Source: Gammaproteobacteria bacterium 50_400_T64 (GTDB lineage Bacteria > Pseudomonadota > Gammaproteobacteria > Pseudomonadales > Porticoccaceae). Taken from it: DNA of 54,224 bases. Every line of letters starts with the position of its first letter. The stretch's first letter is position 1. A program made the translations under genes and the position numbers. The DNA lies in NCBI GenBank assembly GCA_002162755.1, contig MAAS01000031.1, positions 2,678 to 56,901 of the forward strand. The letters run 5' to 3'. Positions 25,996 to 34,988 of the stretch are shown here, piece after piece. The notes under the pieces were generated by a model, which had not been told where the DNA came from, searched no databases, and saw only the letters and a list, made by a program, of their open reading frames with translations.

Positions 25996-28203
25996 TCAGA
26001 CAGCTAGCTGATTCAGGATCCATTGCTTAGCAGCTGTAGAGTTAAACGCCTTTCGCCCATAGCCTTCGGTCAATAAATCTTCAGGCAGATACTCATCATA
26101 TTTTTCAACCAGTTTTTGCTGAATAGTAAGGGCTCCTGCCAGTTCAGTTTCATCCGGTAGCTCATCATTTGCTAGATCTATCAGATAGTTCTTTATATCA
26201 CCTGAATTTGAATTTTGCACTTCAATAACACCACCAAAATCACTACATACAAACCCACCCCTAATGAGTAAAACAGTAAGGGTGTTAACTACTTTATCGC
26301 CCATCCATGAGAAAATATAACAGTGATTACCGCTTTGATAGATGGGTTGCCTTCCTAGGCTGGCATCTTTAAAAAGATCCACTCCCTCTTGAAATAGCTG
26401 CCTTCCGAGATTATCCACAAAATCTATTTTCTGATTGCCTAGCTCAATGCGATAGTCACCAGTACGATAGATATTTAGCATCTCTTGCCGAACCCTGTCA
26501 TGAATCAACATACCGCTACCGTTAAACTTGGGAGGTTTACCACCTTTTGTAGAAGTAACATAGATAACTTTTTTGTCATCATCAATATCTGTTACTTTCC
26601 ACCTTCTGCCCCCAAATATAATGTGCTGATCCTTAAGGATAAGAGTGTCAACTGGTAGCGTTCCAAGCGTTTTACTTCCGGCTACGATGCGGAATTCTTC
26701 CGGTGTTTTAAAGACGGCATAGAAGGTATAGGAATTTGTAATACGTTCGCCTTCAATCCCCAAAACCAATTCACCGCTATTTAGCTGCTGTATCAATTGG
26801 ACTGTCCCCATATGGGACAAGAGCTGCTTGAAGTGCTGAACAGATATTTCTTTGAAAGACCCCTGCTCACATAATAAAGAGTAAAGCTGGTCTGCTCTGA
26901 CGCTACCCCACTGTGCTACCATGGCAAGGATCTGGTGCAAGAATGTAGAGAGATGCATTTGCTCTGTATCTGCTGGTTCGAACCAATTACTTACAATGAG
27001 TAACCGTATCATTGCCAGGGACTGAACCAGCTCTAACCTTAGACCATCCACGATATTAGATTTATCGCTCAATTCATTTTCAGTGATGAGCATTCTTAAA
27101 ATGGAAGGAGAATCCCTTCTACCAGATCGCCCCAACCGCTGACGTAAACTTGAGACAGAGTGGGGGGCAGTAACCTGTATTACAGAGCTCACTTTCCCTA
27201 TGTCGATACCTAACTCTAATGTCATGGTACAAATAGCTGTAGTCGGTAGGGTTTCCTTCTGCAATCTCGCTTCTAAATCTTCTCGGAGTTCTTTGGCTAA
27301 CGATCCGTGATGAGGGAAAAACTCATTCGGTACGACTTGCTGTTCGCACAAGTCACTTAATTGTGCGGCAATGCTTTCCGTTCGGCTCCGACTATTTGCA
27401 AATACCAGGTGTGAATCACCTCTACAGAGTTCATAAATTTCCTGACAGATCTGTTGTTCGGCAGATGTACATGTCTTATCAGACATAATATCAGTAGGCT
27501 CTAAATACCCTCTAACCTGCACTTTAATAGTACTTTGGTGCTTACTGCTAGTAATCGTTTCACAAGGCAGGCTTTTATTCGGCCTGAGAGAAAGGGGGAC
27601 TTTTTCAAGCTCTCCGAGTGTCGCACTTAGAGCCACCCGTGGAATCGGGTTGGAAAATCGCCCTGTAATATGCTCGAGACGAGTAAGAAGAGAGAGCAAC
27701 TGTTGACCGCGCTCCGTCCCAATAAACGCGTGAAATTCATCTATCACAATATATTTAAGTGAAATAAAGGCTTGCTTTACCCATCCCGCTTCTCTTACTA
27801 AGAGCGATTCCAATGATTCAGGAGTGATGAGCAGAATGCCTGAGGGATTATTTCTGGCCTTCTTTTTTTTTGATTGGAGGCTGTCACCATGCCACGGCGT
27901 GACCTGCATATCCAACATCTCACTTAAAGATTCTAGCCTGCGGTACTGATCATTAATCAGTGCTTTTAAAGGGCTGATATACAGAATACCAAAGCCACTT
28001 TTATCTTTTGCAATCGCACTACATGCAGGCAGAAAAAACGCTTCTGTTTTACCTGCCGCCGTTGATGCACTAATCAGCACATCCCGGTCGCCGGACAGGA
28101 TTGGTTCAATTGCCTTTTTTTGAATTTCTCTTAAATCAGGCCATCCCTGATTAAACAACCACTTTTGAACACGCTTATCAAGGCGTTGATATTCCTCTAT
28201 CAT
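25996..28203 (-). CDS. Lhr/BrxHI-like DEAD/DEAH-box helicase
   Basis: A 735-aa SF2 helicase. Motifs in order: IQKKAIEPIL (Q-like), SASTAAGKTEAFF (Walker A, about 45-55), ISPLKALINDQ (Ia), ITPESLESLL (Ib), VIDEFHAF (Walker B, about 157), ALSATLG (III), then the second RecA domain with LVFANSR, MTLELGIDIG and LRQRLGRSGRRD (VI, about 355). The C-terminal 350 residues are the extended part seen in Lhr-type helicases. BrxHI of type 2 BREX has this design and size. It overlaps the upstream ATPase gene by 4 bp (ATGA), third gene of a three-gene operon. Confidence 0.85.
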   Translation of the reverse strand: MIEEYQRLDKRVQKWLFNQGWPDLREIQKKAIEPILSGDRDVLISASTAAGKTEAFFLPACSAIAKDKSGFGILYISPLKALINDQYRRLESLSEMLDMQVTPWHGDSLQSKKKKARNNPSGILLITPESLESLLVREAGWVKQAFISLKYIVIDEFHAFIGTERGQQLLSLLTRLEHITGRFSNPIPRVALSATLGELEKVPLSLRPNKSLPCETITSSKHQSTIKVQVRGYLEPTDIMSDKTCTSAEQQICQEIYELCRGDSHLVFANSRSRTESIAAQLSDLCEQQVVPNEFFPHHGSLAKELREDLEARLQKETLPTTAICTMTLELGIDIGKVSSVIQVTAPHSVSSLRQRLGRSGRRDSPSILRMLITENELSDKSNIVDGLRLELVQSLAMIRLLIVSNWFEPADTEQMHLSTFLHQILAMVAQWGSVRADQLYSLLCEQGSFKEISVQHFKQLLSHMGTVQLIQQLNSGELVLGIEGERITNSYTFYAVFKTPEEFRIVAGSKTLGTLPVDTLILKDQHIIFGGRRWKVTDIDDDKKVIYVTSTKGGKPPKFNGSGMLIHDRVRQEMLNIYRTGDYRIELGNQKIDFVDNLGRQLFQEGVDLFKDASLGRQPIYQSGNHCYIFSWMGDKVVNTLTVLLIRGGFVCSDFGGVIEVQNSNSGDIKNYLIDLANDELPDETELAGALTIQQKLVEKYDEYLPEDLLTEGYGRKAFNSTAAKQWILNQLAV

Positions 28204-29525
28204 AATTTGAAATCAGCGAGCTCATCAGAATTTAAAATTTCGCCAGTCTCCTTGTCTACAATAACTTCATCCGTATTACTGGGGCGATCTCCTTCAATAG
28301 CTACCGACTGAACTAGCTGAGACCATTGCATAGAAGGATTTTGATCCAATACTGCCAACATATCTAAAAATGCTTTGATCGTGTTTCTAGGTGTACGGAA
28401 ATAAGCATCTCCAATAGTCTGACTGCAGTGGTGTAGGAATGATTTTAGCGCATCATCCGGAACCAGATATTTTGAAGTATCACCTTCAGCAAATACATGT
28501 CGCAAGTTCTTCAAGAGAATATACAGTTCCTCCGGCGTTAAGCTCGCTAAATGTAGCGCAGGGGATGAATAATCAATAACGCCTGCACGCTGCGCAAAGC
28601 TGTTTTCTGCTAAGCGTGACTGCAATGCTTCATAACTATATAGTCCTCTACGGGGATCCAATAAAAACTCTGGTGTTCCACCCAACAGGAATCCAATATA
28701 TTCTGCTGAACCCTGAAGGCAGTCATTTAAAATCCGTAAAATTTGCTCATAGTTTGATGTACGAGCCTGCGTGCTGCTTAACTTATAAAGGTTAACCATT
28801 TCATCCAGGTTAACGAGCAAGCCTTCATAGCCCGCCTGACGGACAAAAAGGCTCATAAGTTTTAACGCATCATAAAACGAACTATCTGAAATAATCGTCC
28901 TGACATCAAGATCCCTTCGAGCATCAGTCTTAGTAGTGTATTCGGCACGCAACCAACGAATAGCGTTAGATTTTAGCTCTTCATTATCCTGCTCATGACC
29001 GCTCCAGTAAGCATCAATAACTTTTGCAAAATCATATCCGCCAACCAGCTCTGATAGAGATGCTAGCTTTTGATGTATTACGGCCGAAACATCAGTATTC
29101 TTTTCAGCCGCTTCTTTACGAGCCTGGGTTACAAACCGCTCTACAACACTAGCTAATGCATTTCCGTCCGGCTTATTACGGGTTGCCAGATTTCTCATAA
29201 GTTCAGAATAAAGATTCCGTGCCTGACCTGAAGAACCGTGTACACGTCGATCTGGTGAGAGATCCGCATTGACCGTAACCAGTTTCTTTTCAAGGGCAAT
29301 AGAACGCACCACACTTAGAAAAAACGTTTTTCCTGACCCATAATCACCAATGATAAGTCTAAACGCTGCGCCACCTTCTGAGATTCTTCCAATATCCTTG
29401 TACAACGCTTTGACTTCATTGCTTCGCCCTACCTGTATGTGCTGAATCCCAATCTTGGGAGTCACGCCGGATTTCAATGACTGAATGATAGCGTCACGCT
29501 CTTTTAATCGGATCCGTTTTTCCAT
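28200..29525 (-). CDS. BrxD-like P-loop ATPase (DUF2791)
   Basis: A 441-aa AAA/STAND-like ATPase. Walker A is IIGDYGSGKTFFL (about residues 57-69), preceded by IQVGRSNEVKALYKDI; Walker B is GLLVNLDEMVNLYK (about 235-248). LLGGTPEFLLDPRRGLYSYEAL and FRTPRNTIKAFLDML match the features I know from the BREX ATP-binding proteins called BrxD or DUF2791. It lies between a TerB-domain gene (5 bp gap) and the helicase (4 bp overlap). BrxD and BrxHI occur together in some BREX loci, but no pglX, pglZ or brxC homologue is present here. Confidence 0.82.
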   Translation of the reverse strand: MEKRIRLKERDAIIQSLKSGVTPKIGIQHIQVGRSNEVKALYKDIGRISEGGAAFRLIIGDYGSGKTFFLSVVRSIALEKKLVTVNADLSPDRRVHGSSGQARNLYSELMRNLATRNKPDGNALASVVERFVTQARKEAAEKNTDVSAVIHQKLASLSELVGGYDFAKVIDAYWSGHEQDNEELKSNAIRWLRAEYTTKTDARRDLDVRTIISDSSFYDALKLMSLFVRQAGYEGLLVNLDEMVNLYKLSSTQARTSNYEQILRILNDCLQGSAEYIGFLLGGTPEFLLDPRRGLYSYEALQSRLAENSFAQRAGVIDYSSPALHLASLTPEELYILLKNLRHVFAEGDTSKYLVPDDALKSFLHHCSQTIGDAYFRTPRNTIKAFLDMLAVLDQNPSMQWSQLVQSVAIEGDRPSNTDEVIVDKETGEILNSDELADFKL

Positions 29526-29530
29526 AATAC

Positions 29531-31801
29531 TTAACCCTCTATCTCTTCTACGATTTCCTGATCGACATAAATAGCATCACCATCCTCTTCAAGTACAGCC
29601 GCATCTACCTTATCAAATGACCAGTCATTAATAACCTCCAATGCTCCACTTAGCATCAAACCCGAATCACGGCACACTGCTTCTACTTCATCACGTGACC
29701 ATTTATCTTTCCCTATCAGGCTTTCAAACAGAGAATAATGTTGCTTATCAATTCCGGGCTCTACCTCTGCAGCAGTATTCACAGCTGCTTCATTGGGCTC
29801 GCCTGCGGCTTCATCCTCCATAAATATCGCGCCTAACATGCTTTGTACATCTTTAGTCTCCGATTCATGTATTGCTAGAATACTTTCATTCAGCTGGAAT
29901 GAAGGAGAGGCAGGCGCACTAGTTTCTGATTGAGAGCTTGAAGGGCCTAAGCCAGCCTTACTTGATGACATTCCATGAATGTCTCTAGTAACAAGCGTTT
30001 TATCGAGACCTAGCAGGGTATAGAGTTTTTCGAGTTGCTTAATTTCTTCCGGATCTATTTTTCCATCTGCCATCGCAACACCGACAAGTATGCGGCTTAC
30101 AGCTGATTTTTCAGTTTTTCCGAGTAACTTCACTCTGCCTTTTAAACCTGTGGCATTTGAAGGTGTATTAAGTCTCCATACCAAATAGGCATGCAGTGAT
30201 CGTTTCTCGGTAGGCGATAGATTAGCATCATGGTCAATGAGCTGAGTTAATGAAATTAATTCCGCCTGATCAACATGTGAATCAATCGTGGCGACCATAG
30301 CCCCTAGACGCAGCGCCATACCCACTTCACTAAATGCTTTGGATGGTTCAAAATATTTACCGTGTCCTTCAGAAAATAGAACCAGCATTCCATCTACGCT
30401 CGTCTTAGCATGATGGTAACGTGTATCGGGGGCTATGCCATAACCAACTTTCTGTGCAAGATTCTGAATTAATTCAGCTTCCTTCTTATTAATCTTGGAA
30501 GGTAAAGGTGACTTGGTATATACCCAAAACTCTTCAACATTAACCAGACCATTCTTTGTTGAAATTGCATCACCTGCCCATTTCTTAAACTTCCCTAAAC
30601 CTAGCGAAGCTCCCAAATCACCAAGGTCGTCCGGTAGCAACAATAGGGCCTCAATATCAGTGCGGGAAGTGTCTGGTTTGGCGAGATACCGGCTATAGGC
30701 GTCTAATTCAGACGTACATTCATCTGCGATGGCAATAAGCTTATTTACGGGGCCTTTCAAGTGACTTGGGTCAGGAAGATCCTGTTGGGGAAATGATATG
30801 CCATGCAGGGAAGAACTGGCGGGATGATACGCAATCTTTAATCGTGTTTTATTGGGCTTGACGATAATGCCGCCCCCATATTTTTCACTATAGATACGTG
30901 TAAACATCTGGTTGAATTCATAGCCACAACGCCGTGCTGGTTTCTTCAGATTATAATCCGGATAGAACCGAATCCATGCCAATGCCAGTTCAGCGTGGAC
31001 TGGTTTCCCCTCGCTTACTGTAGTGGCAAGTCGATGTTTAAATAATAGGGAATCGCGTTTCGGGCTTCTTTCCAGCTCCGGATGTGATACTACGTGAGGC
31101 CGTAGCAGGCACATAATTTCCAATAGCCGTGTGGCGTAATTTGAAAATGAACGACTACTGCCGTAAATGCCCTGTAATCGTAGTACCTCATCAAAAAGCG
31201 CTTTAAATTCCGTGTCTTGTACTGTTTGATTTATCGAATCAACCGTAATGCGCCTCTCGAGACCATAGAAATAAATAAACACATAACCTAGGGGTGTCTC
31301 TGGATCAGCTCTGTTGCCGGCAAGCCAGTTAAGGAACGCACCACGCCCTTTAGGTGTGAGTGAGATAAACTTAGGCCAATACCCTAAACTTTCATCTTCA
31401 AAACTGGAAGGTTTGTTTTCAACTTTTAGCGAATCGTCAACCAGTGACGCCTCCACTCCATATCCGTCTAATGAACTGAGTTTTCCACCAAAATAAAAAT
31501 TACCGCTAGAATATTCTTCCCCCTTTATGATGATCGGCTCACCGGGCTTTATCCATTTCCCCGGCGCTTTGTTTTTACTTTTTTCTTCATCATAACCATA
31601 AGAAATACTGAAGGTAGCCAGATCGTCATCATCACGATTACTATTCGCTACTACCCGATTGCTTGTGGTCATGGTTACACGAATTTCATTTTCGGAACTT
31701 GGTTGACTAACCTTCTTAACTTGCTGCTTTGAGGCCGCTACTATTGCTTTGATGGCGTAGTACAAAATTACTGCGCCTCCTATTAATTGCCAGAGTGTCA
31801 T
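29531..31801 (-). CDS. Membrane-anchored TerB_N-TerB-TerB_C protein
   Basis: A 756-aa protein. Residues about 3-23 (LWQLIGGAVILYYAIKAIVA) form a membrane anchor. TerB_N follows (about 80-190): KWIKPGEPIIIKGEEYSSG, LSSLDGYGVEASLVDDSL, LNWLAGNRADPETPLGYVFI and FYGLERR. A TerB-like helical domain is near 560-620 (VSRILVGVAMADGKIDPEEI). TerB_C closes the protein (DKWSRDEVEAVCRDSGLM, INDWSFDKVDAAVLEEDGD). Proteins of this architecture are known from Ter-linked stress and antiphage loci. First gene of the operon; RBS TGAGGGA before the ATG. Confidence 0.88.
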   Translation of the reverse strand: MTLWQLIGGAVILYYAIKAIVAASKQQVKKVSQPSSENEIRVTMTTSNRVVANSNRDDDDLATFSISYGYDEEKSKNKAPGKWIKPGEPIIIKGEEYSSGNFYFGGKLSSLDGYGVEASLVDDSLKVENKPSSFEDESLGYWPKFISLTPKGRGAFLNWLAGNRADPETPLGYVFIYFYGLERRITVDSINQTVQDTEFKALFDEVLRLQGIYGSSRSFSNYATRLLEIMCLLRPHVVSHPELERSPKRDSLLFKHRLATTVSEGKPVHAELALAWIRFYPDYNLKKPARRCGYEFNQMFTRIYSEKYGGGIIVKPNKTRLKIAYHPASSSLHGISFPQQDLPDPSHLKGPVNKLIAIADECTSELDAYSRYLAKPDTSRTDIEALLLLPDDLGDLGASLGLGKFKKWAGDAISTKNGLVNVEEFWVYTKSPLPSKINKKEAELIQNLAQKVGYGIAPDTRYHHAKTSVDGMLVLFSEGHGKYFEPSKAFSEVGMALRLGAMVATIDSHVDQAELISLTQLIDHDANLSPTEKRSLHAYLVWRLNTPSNATGLKGRVKLLGKTEKSAVSRILVGVAMADGKIDPEEIKQLEKLYTLLGLDKTLVTRDIHGMSSSKAGLGPSSSQSETSAPASPSFQLNESILAIHESETKDVQSMLGAIFMEDEAAGEPNEAAVNTAAEVEPGIDKQHYSLFESLIGKDKWSRDEVEAVCRDSGLMLSGALEVINDWSFDKVDAAVLEEDGDAIYVDQEIVEEIEG

Positions 31802-32058
31802 ATTTCCCTCAATCGTTATTTTTCAAGTTACGGTTAACCACTACTATGCTCCCAACAATTAGAATATTTTTTTGTTCTTCTGGAGGGCTTGTAGCTTTCC
31901 TTTCTTTCTTCCTTTAACTACCAACTTCCACCGACCTTAAAGCCGGAAATTTTCCTCTGGCAAACAGTTTATACGCCGTTTTCTCTGCTAGATTTTGGTA
32001 TGCTCCAACCTATTTCGGGTGTCAAGACTTCATCATACATAGCACAATTCAATGAATC
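31802..32058. other. Intergenic leader of the TerB/BrxD/Lhr operon
   Basis: 257 bp with no gene. The leftward promoter of the operon must lie here; I see no clear consensus boxes and no operator-like palindrome. Confidence 0.4.
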
Positions 32059-32505
32059 TTATGCGTGGGAGAATAAGCCAAAATCAGGCACTCGGCAATG
32101 CTCCGCTCCTTCGACATACTGAAGCGCTATACACAATCTAAGTCTCCATTTGAGAAAAAAAACAATCCCCACCAACCAACCTAAACAGCACACCAAAACA
32201 AAAACCCCATTACCAGCATCATCCGTTACAGATAGCGTTAGTCGATAGGGTTCTGGCAGTGCAAAGCTGTGTTCTATGTACTTCAAGCCGTGTGCCACTT
32301 GCTGCTTAAGTAATTTGCCCATCAGTGGATAAACCGCTGCATCATCTCTGGACTGGATGTGTACCAGTGTTGTGTCTGCGTTATCCCAATACGCGATAGC
32401 CTTGGCTTCATTTTCAAAGGGCTCTAGCAGGCATTGTTTAAGGGCCTGTTCAACATTGGGGTCAATGGATAGTGTGTCGATGGGCCATGCGAATCTAACT
32501 TGCAT
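32059..32505 (-). CDS. Hypothetical protein with C-terminal membrane segment
   Basis: A 148-aa protein from the ATG at 32505, chosen because TGAGGA stands 8 nt before it; the longer frame upstream would run through a terminator-like hairpin. Soluble N-terminal half (MQVRFAWPIDTLSIDPNVEQ), then one strong membrane stretch (GVFVLVCCLGWLVGIVFFLKW, about residues 100-121). No family recognised. Confidence 0.55.
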   Translation of the reverse strand: MQVRFAWPIDTLSIDPNVEQALKQCLLEPFENEAKAIAYWDNADTTLVHIQSRDDAAVYPLMGKLLKQQVAHGLKYIEHSFALPEPYRLTLSVTDDAGNGVFVLVCCLGWLVGIVFFLKWRLRLCIALQYVEGAEHCRVPDFGLFSHA

Positions 32506-32552
32506 AGTGTGTTCCTCAGCGTGTGATATTTCTTGGGTGGTAGAACGACAAA

Positions 32553-32580
32553 AGCCCCCTCGCGATAAGGCGAGAGGGCT
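32553..32580 (-). terminator. Strong stem-loop with U-run (leftward)
   Basis: On the minus strand AGCCCTCTCGC, loop TTATC, GCGAGGGGGCT (one bulge or mismatch), followed by TTTTGT. It could end the umuDC transcript, which comes from the right, or attenuate the 148-aa gene whose ATG lies 48 bp beyond it. Confidence 0.65.
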
Positions 32581-32764
32581 AATGACGGCGAAGGGAAACG
32601 ACCTCATCAAAATCAAATGGGTTGTTTGTTTACATCTCGATGAGTGTTGTCGAGATGTCCACCTTTACCATATATCGTTAAAACCTCCCTTACTCAGGGC
32701 GGGCTATCTGGTGCTGACTGGGGCTATCTGCTTGTCTGGCTGACTAAGTATTACTCTGAACATA

Positions 32765-32876
32765 TATAAAAATACTGTAGAGCAATCTACAGCCCTGTAT
32801 GCCGTTATGCAGCAGGGTTAATCATGGGCTCCATCCTTAACGCGTCTTTCGTTGGGGATGGGACTGTTCTTTTTAA
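32765..32876 (+). ncRNA. Structured RNA candidate: three consecutive hairpins
   Basis: After an AT-rich TATATAAA box near 32763 come: hairpin 1, CTGTAGA-GCAA-TCTACAG (32775-32792, perfect 7-bp stem closed by a GNRA loop); hairpin 2, CCCTG...CAGGG (32793-32817) with an inner TGC/GCA; hairpin 3, CCATCCTTAACG-CGTCTTT-CGTTGGGGATGG (32831-32861, all 12 pairs formed, two of them wobble pairs), with CTTTTT at 32869-32874. It ends in a terminator-like manner 33 nt before a well-equipped small ORF. Either a small RNA with its own terminator or a cis-acting leader. No known RNA family recognised. Confidence 0.6.
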
Positions 32877-32906
32877 TTCTTTCAACGCTTAACCAAGGAG
32901 GTAACG

Positions 32907-33038
32907 ATGCCAATATTCGTCTGGTGGGCTGTGGTGTTGGTTGTTATTGGCTTTAGTGCGCAGGTCTTTCTGGATGATAAGACAGTCGGCAAGATGCGAT
33001 CTAGCAAATTATTCGGGGCAGATCTGCCCATCGAGTAA
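32907..33038 (+). CDS. 43-aa membrane peptide downstream of the structured RNA
   Basis: ATG ORF with a near-perfect Shine-Dalgarno AAGGAGGT, 5 nt before the start. It begins MPIFVWWAVVLVVIGFSAQV, one membrane segment, followed by FLDDKTVGKMRSSKLFGADL. Its last 38 bp overlap the 3' end of umuC on the other strand. No family recognised; coding is supported by the RBS and by the membrane-segment design. Confidence 0.6.
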   Translation: MPIFVWWAVVLVVIGFSAQVFLDDKTVGKMRSSKLFGADLPIE

Positions 33039-34254
33039 GATAGGAGGGAGATAACAACTCCTGCTTCATGGAAAACGAGGCTGCCCCAGCTTGTCGGGCC
33101 AATTTAACGGAGTGCCTTCCGTACTTACTATTAATTTGATCCATAACTGGCATAAGGTTTTTTGTTCCAGATACAGGGCTGGACAGCATATCCCTTTGCC
33201 AAAACTCTCGAGGCCGGATGTCTACCAGCCCTACTCCAGCTTTTAGGTACCGACAACCTGGCTTAAAAAGCTGGTTAGCAATTGCTATTGCCTCCTTGGC
33301 TATCAAACGCGAATCATCGCTACCACCTGGCAAGTTTACAGAGGCTTCTGCAGACAATCTTGACCGCTGATCCTGGCCCGATACAAGCCATACAGATACC
33401 CTACCGGCCAAGCTCTCCTGGTTACGGAGTTTTTCAGCTACGCGCACAGAGAAGGTGGTTACTGACTCAAGGACATCGTTTAGCTGATAGAGCTTAGTGC
33501 CGAAAGAGCGACTGCATATTATTTGCTGTTTGCTCGGGGGATTAAACTCGAAGGGGATACAATGCTCGCCGTTGAGTTCGCGCACTGTCCTTTCTAGCGG
33601 CAGGCCACCAAGTTTGCGGGCAACGCCTTTACCAAGCTGTGTCAGGTCGTAAGCGCTCTCCACCCCCATCGCCGTAAGTGATGCGTTCAATCGACGACCT
33701 ACGCCCCACACCTCGGCTACTGCAACCCGTTTTGCAAGCCACTCCCATTGATGTGCCTGAGTGAGGACGGCAACACCATTGATTTTGGGGATCTTCTTAG
33801 CGGCGTATTGGCCCAGCTTGCAGAGGGTTTTGGTGGGGCTTATAGAAACACCCATCGGTATGCGCTGTTCTTTCCACACGGTATCGCGTAACTGGTGCCC
33901 TAGGGGTTTCAGCGCGTCCTGGGAAATCCCGGTTAAATCAGTAAAACATTCGTCAATGCTATAGATTTCTATGGCCGGGGTCAGTCGCGCCACGGTCTGC
34001 ATGATACGGTCGGATACCGCACCATAGAGTGTGAAGTTTGAGCTGAACACCGTTACGCCGGTACGCTCAATTAGCTCACGCTGCTTGAAATAGGGTTCAA
34101 ACTTCTTAACACCAACGTCCTTGGCGAATTCATTTACGGCAATACAGACTCCGTCATTATTGCTCAAAACTGCAACACCTCTACCCCTCAGATCTGGTCT
34201 GAATATACATTCGCAGGAGGCGTAAAAACTGCGTTGATCACATAGGGCAAACAC
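33001..34254 (-). CDS. umuC: DNA polymerase V catalytic subunit UmuC
   Basis: Y-family translesion polymerase, 417 aa, the usual size. Begins MFALCDQRSFYASCE, with the first catalytic Asp and the steric-gate-region aromatic residue, then the second acidic motif YSIDECFTDLTG near residue 105, then the thumb (WGVGRRLNASLTAMG) and little finger. The C-terminus SPSYLTRWADLP matches the conserved UmuC end. It follows umuD after 3 bp in one SOS-controlled operon. Acts at stalled replication forks; needs UmuD'2 and RecA. Confidence 0.95.
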   Translation of the reverse strand: MFALCDQRSFYASCECIFRPDLRGRGVAVLSNNDGVCIAVNEFAKDVGVKKFEPYFKQRELIERTGVTVFSSNFTLYGAVSDRIMQTVARLTPAIEIYSIDECFTDLTGISQDALKPLGHQLRDTVWKEQRIPMGVSISPTKTLCKLGQYAAKKIPKINGVAVLTQAHQWEWLAKRVAVAEVWGVGRRLNASLTAMGVESAYDLTQLGKGVARKLGGLPLERTVRELNGEHCIPFEFNPPSKQQIICSRSFGTKLYQLNDVLESVTTFSVRVAEKLRNQESLAGRVSVWLVSGQDQRSRLSAEASVNLPGGSDDSRLIAKEAIAIANQLFKPGCRYLKAGVGLVDIRPREFWQRDMLSSPVSGTKNLMPVMDQINSKYGRHSVKLARQAGAASFSMKQELLSPSYLTRWADLPRIIC

Positions 34255-34257
34255 GGG

Positions 34258-34692
34258 CTATCGCGGCTCTAGGTAGTGAACGGCGTGTGTTACCACTCCC
34301 TCAATCACGACATCGAGTTCATCCGGTACCGGTATTGGGGGAAAGTCGGGGTTGTCCGATAAGAACTGACGGTTCTTGAGGTCGAATATTTTGCAGGCGA
34401 GTTCACCATTGATAGCCGCGATCACGATAGCTCCGTCCTTGGGTGTTATGGACCTATCCACAATCAGCAAGTCACCATCATGAATCCCCCGGCCTGAGAG
34501 TGATCGGCCAGAGGCGCGCACAAAATAGGTTGCTGATGGGTGGGCGATTAAGTGCTCATTGAGGTCGAGGTTTCTATCCGTAAAATCCTCGGCTGGGCTC
34601 GGGAAGCCACAAGGGACGGCGGTTAACTGGACAGGCAGCGCTTGGCATGGAGGGGATACGGGGGGTGCTGAGGCAATAATATCGACTTTCAT
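34258..34692 (-). CDS. umuD: UmuD, self-cleaving subunit of DNA polymerase V
   Basis: A 144-aa LexA-like serine protease fold protein from the ATG at 34692. Autocleavage site Cys28-Gly29 in VPCGFPSPAED; catalytic Ser64 in ASGRSLSG (Leu replaces the more usual Met after Ser); catalytic Lys101 in ELACKIFD. RecA filaments trigger cleavage to UmuD'. An upstream in-frame ATG (34713) lies inside the LexA box and would be a poor start. Expression by LexA derepression after DNA damage is expected. Confidence 0.95.
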   Translation of the reverse strand: MKVDIIASAPPVSPPCQALPVQLTAVPCGFPSPAEDFTDRNLDLNEHLIAHPSATYFVRASGRSLSGRGIHDGDLLIVDRSITPKDGAIVIAAINGELACKIFDLKNRQFLSDNPDFPPIPVPDELDVVIEGVVTHAVHYLEPR

Positions 34693-34698
34693 GGCAAC

Positions 34699-34718
34699 TA
34701 CTGTATATAACAACAGTA
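34699..34718 (-). promoter_or_regulatory. LexA (SOS) box of umuDC
   Basis: TACTGTATATAACAACAGTA, with exact CTG-N10-CAG spacing of the gammaproteobacterial LexA site. It stands 7 bp before the umuD ATG, so LexA would block both promoter clearance and the leader. Confidence 0.92.
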
Positions 34719-34988
34719 ATGATAGTCTTGAATTGTCTAAAGTGGCAAGCCAATCCCCCCCATCTTTAACTGGGTTGATATGACTTGGGTTAGGAGAATT
34801 ATCCGTTAGTTCACGTTAGGTGACATTCCTCTCAGAGCAAAGCATTAGATTAAAAACAGAAGGAATGTACTGTAAGCACCTATTTTATATGCGATTAAAA
34901 TACAAGGGTGATCAGATATAAATGAGCAAATCACTTGCAGGTAATATATACTAAAGGGCTATAGTAATTGTTACTAAAGAGGGAAGAT

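Noticed and set aside
25996-31801. Complete BREX or Dpd (7-deazaguanine) system
   Set aside because: No PglX methylase, PglZ, BrxC, DpdA or queuosine-like genes anywhere in the window; only BrxD/BrxHI-like members are present.
32775-32792. Second LexA box (CTGTAGAGCAATCTACAG)
   Set aside because: CTG and CAG are 12 bp apart instead of 10; better explained as an RNA hairpin with a GNRA loop.
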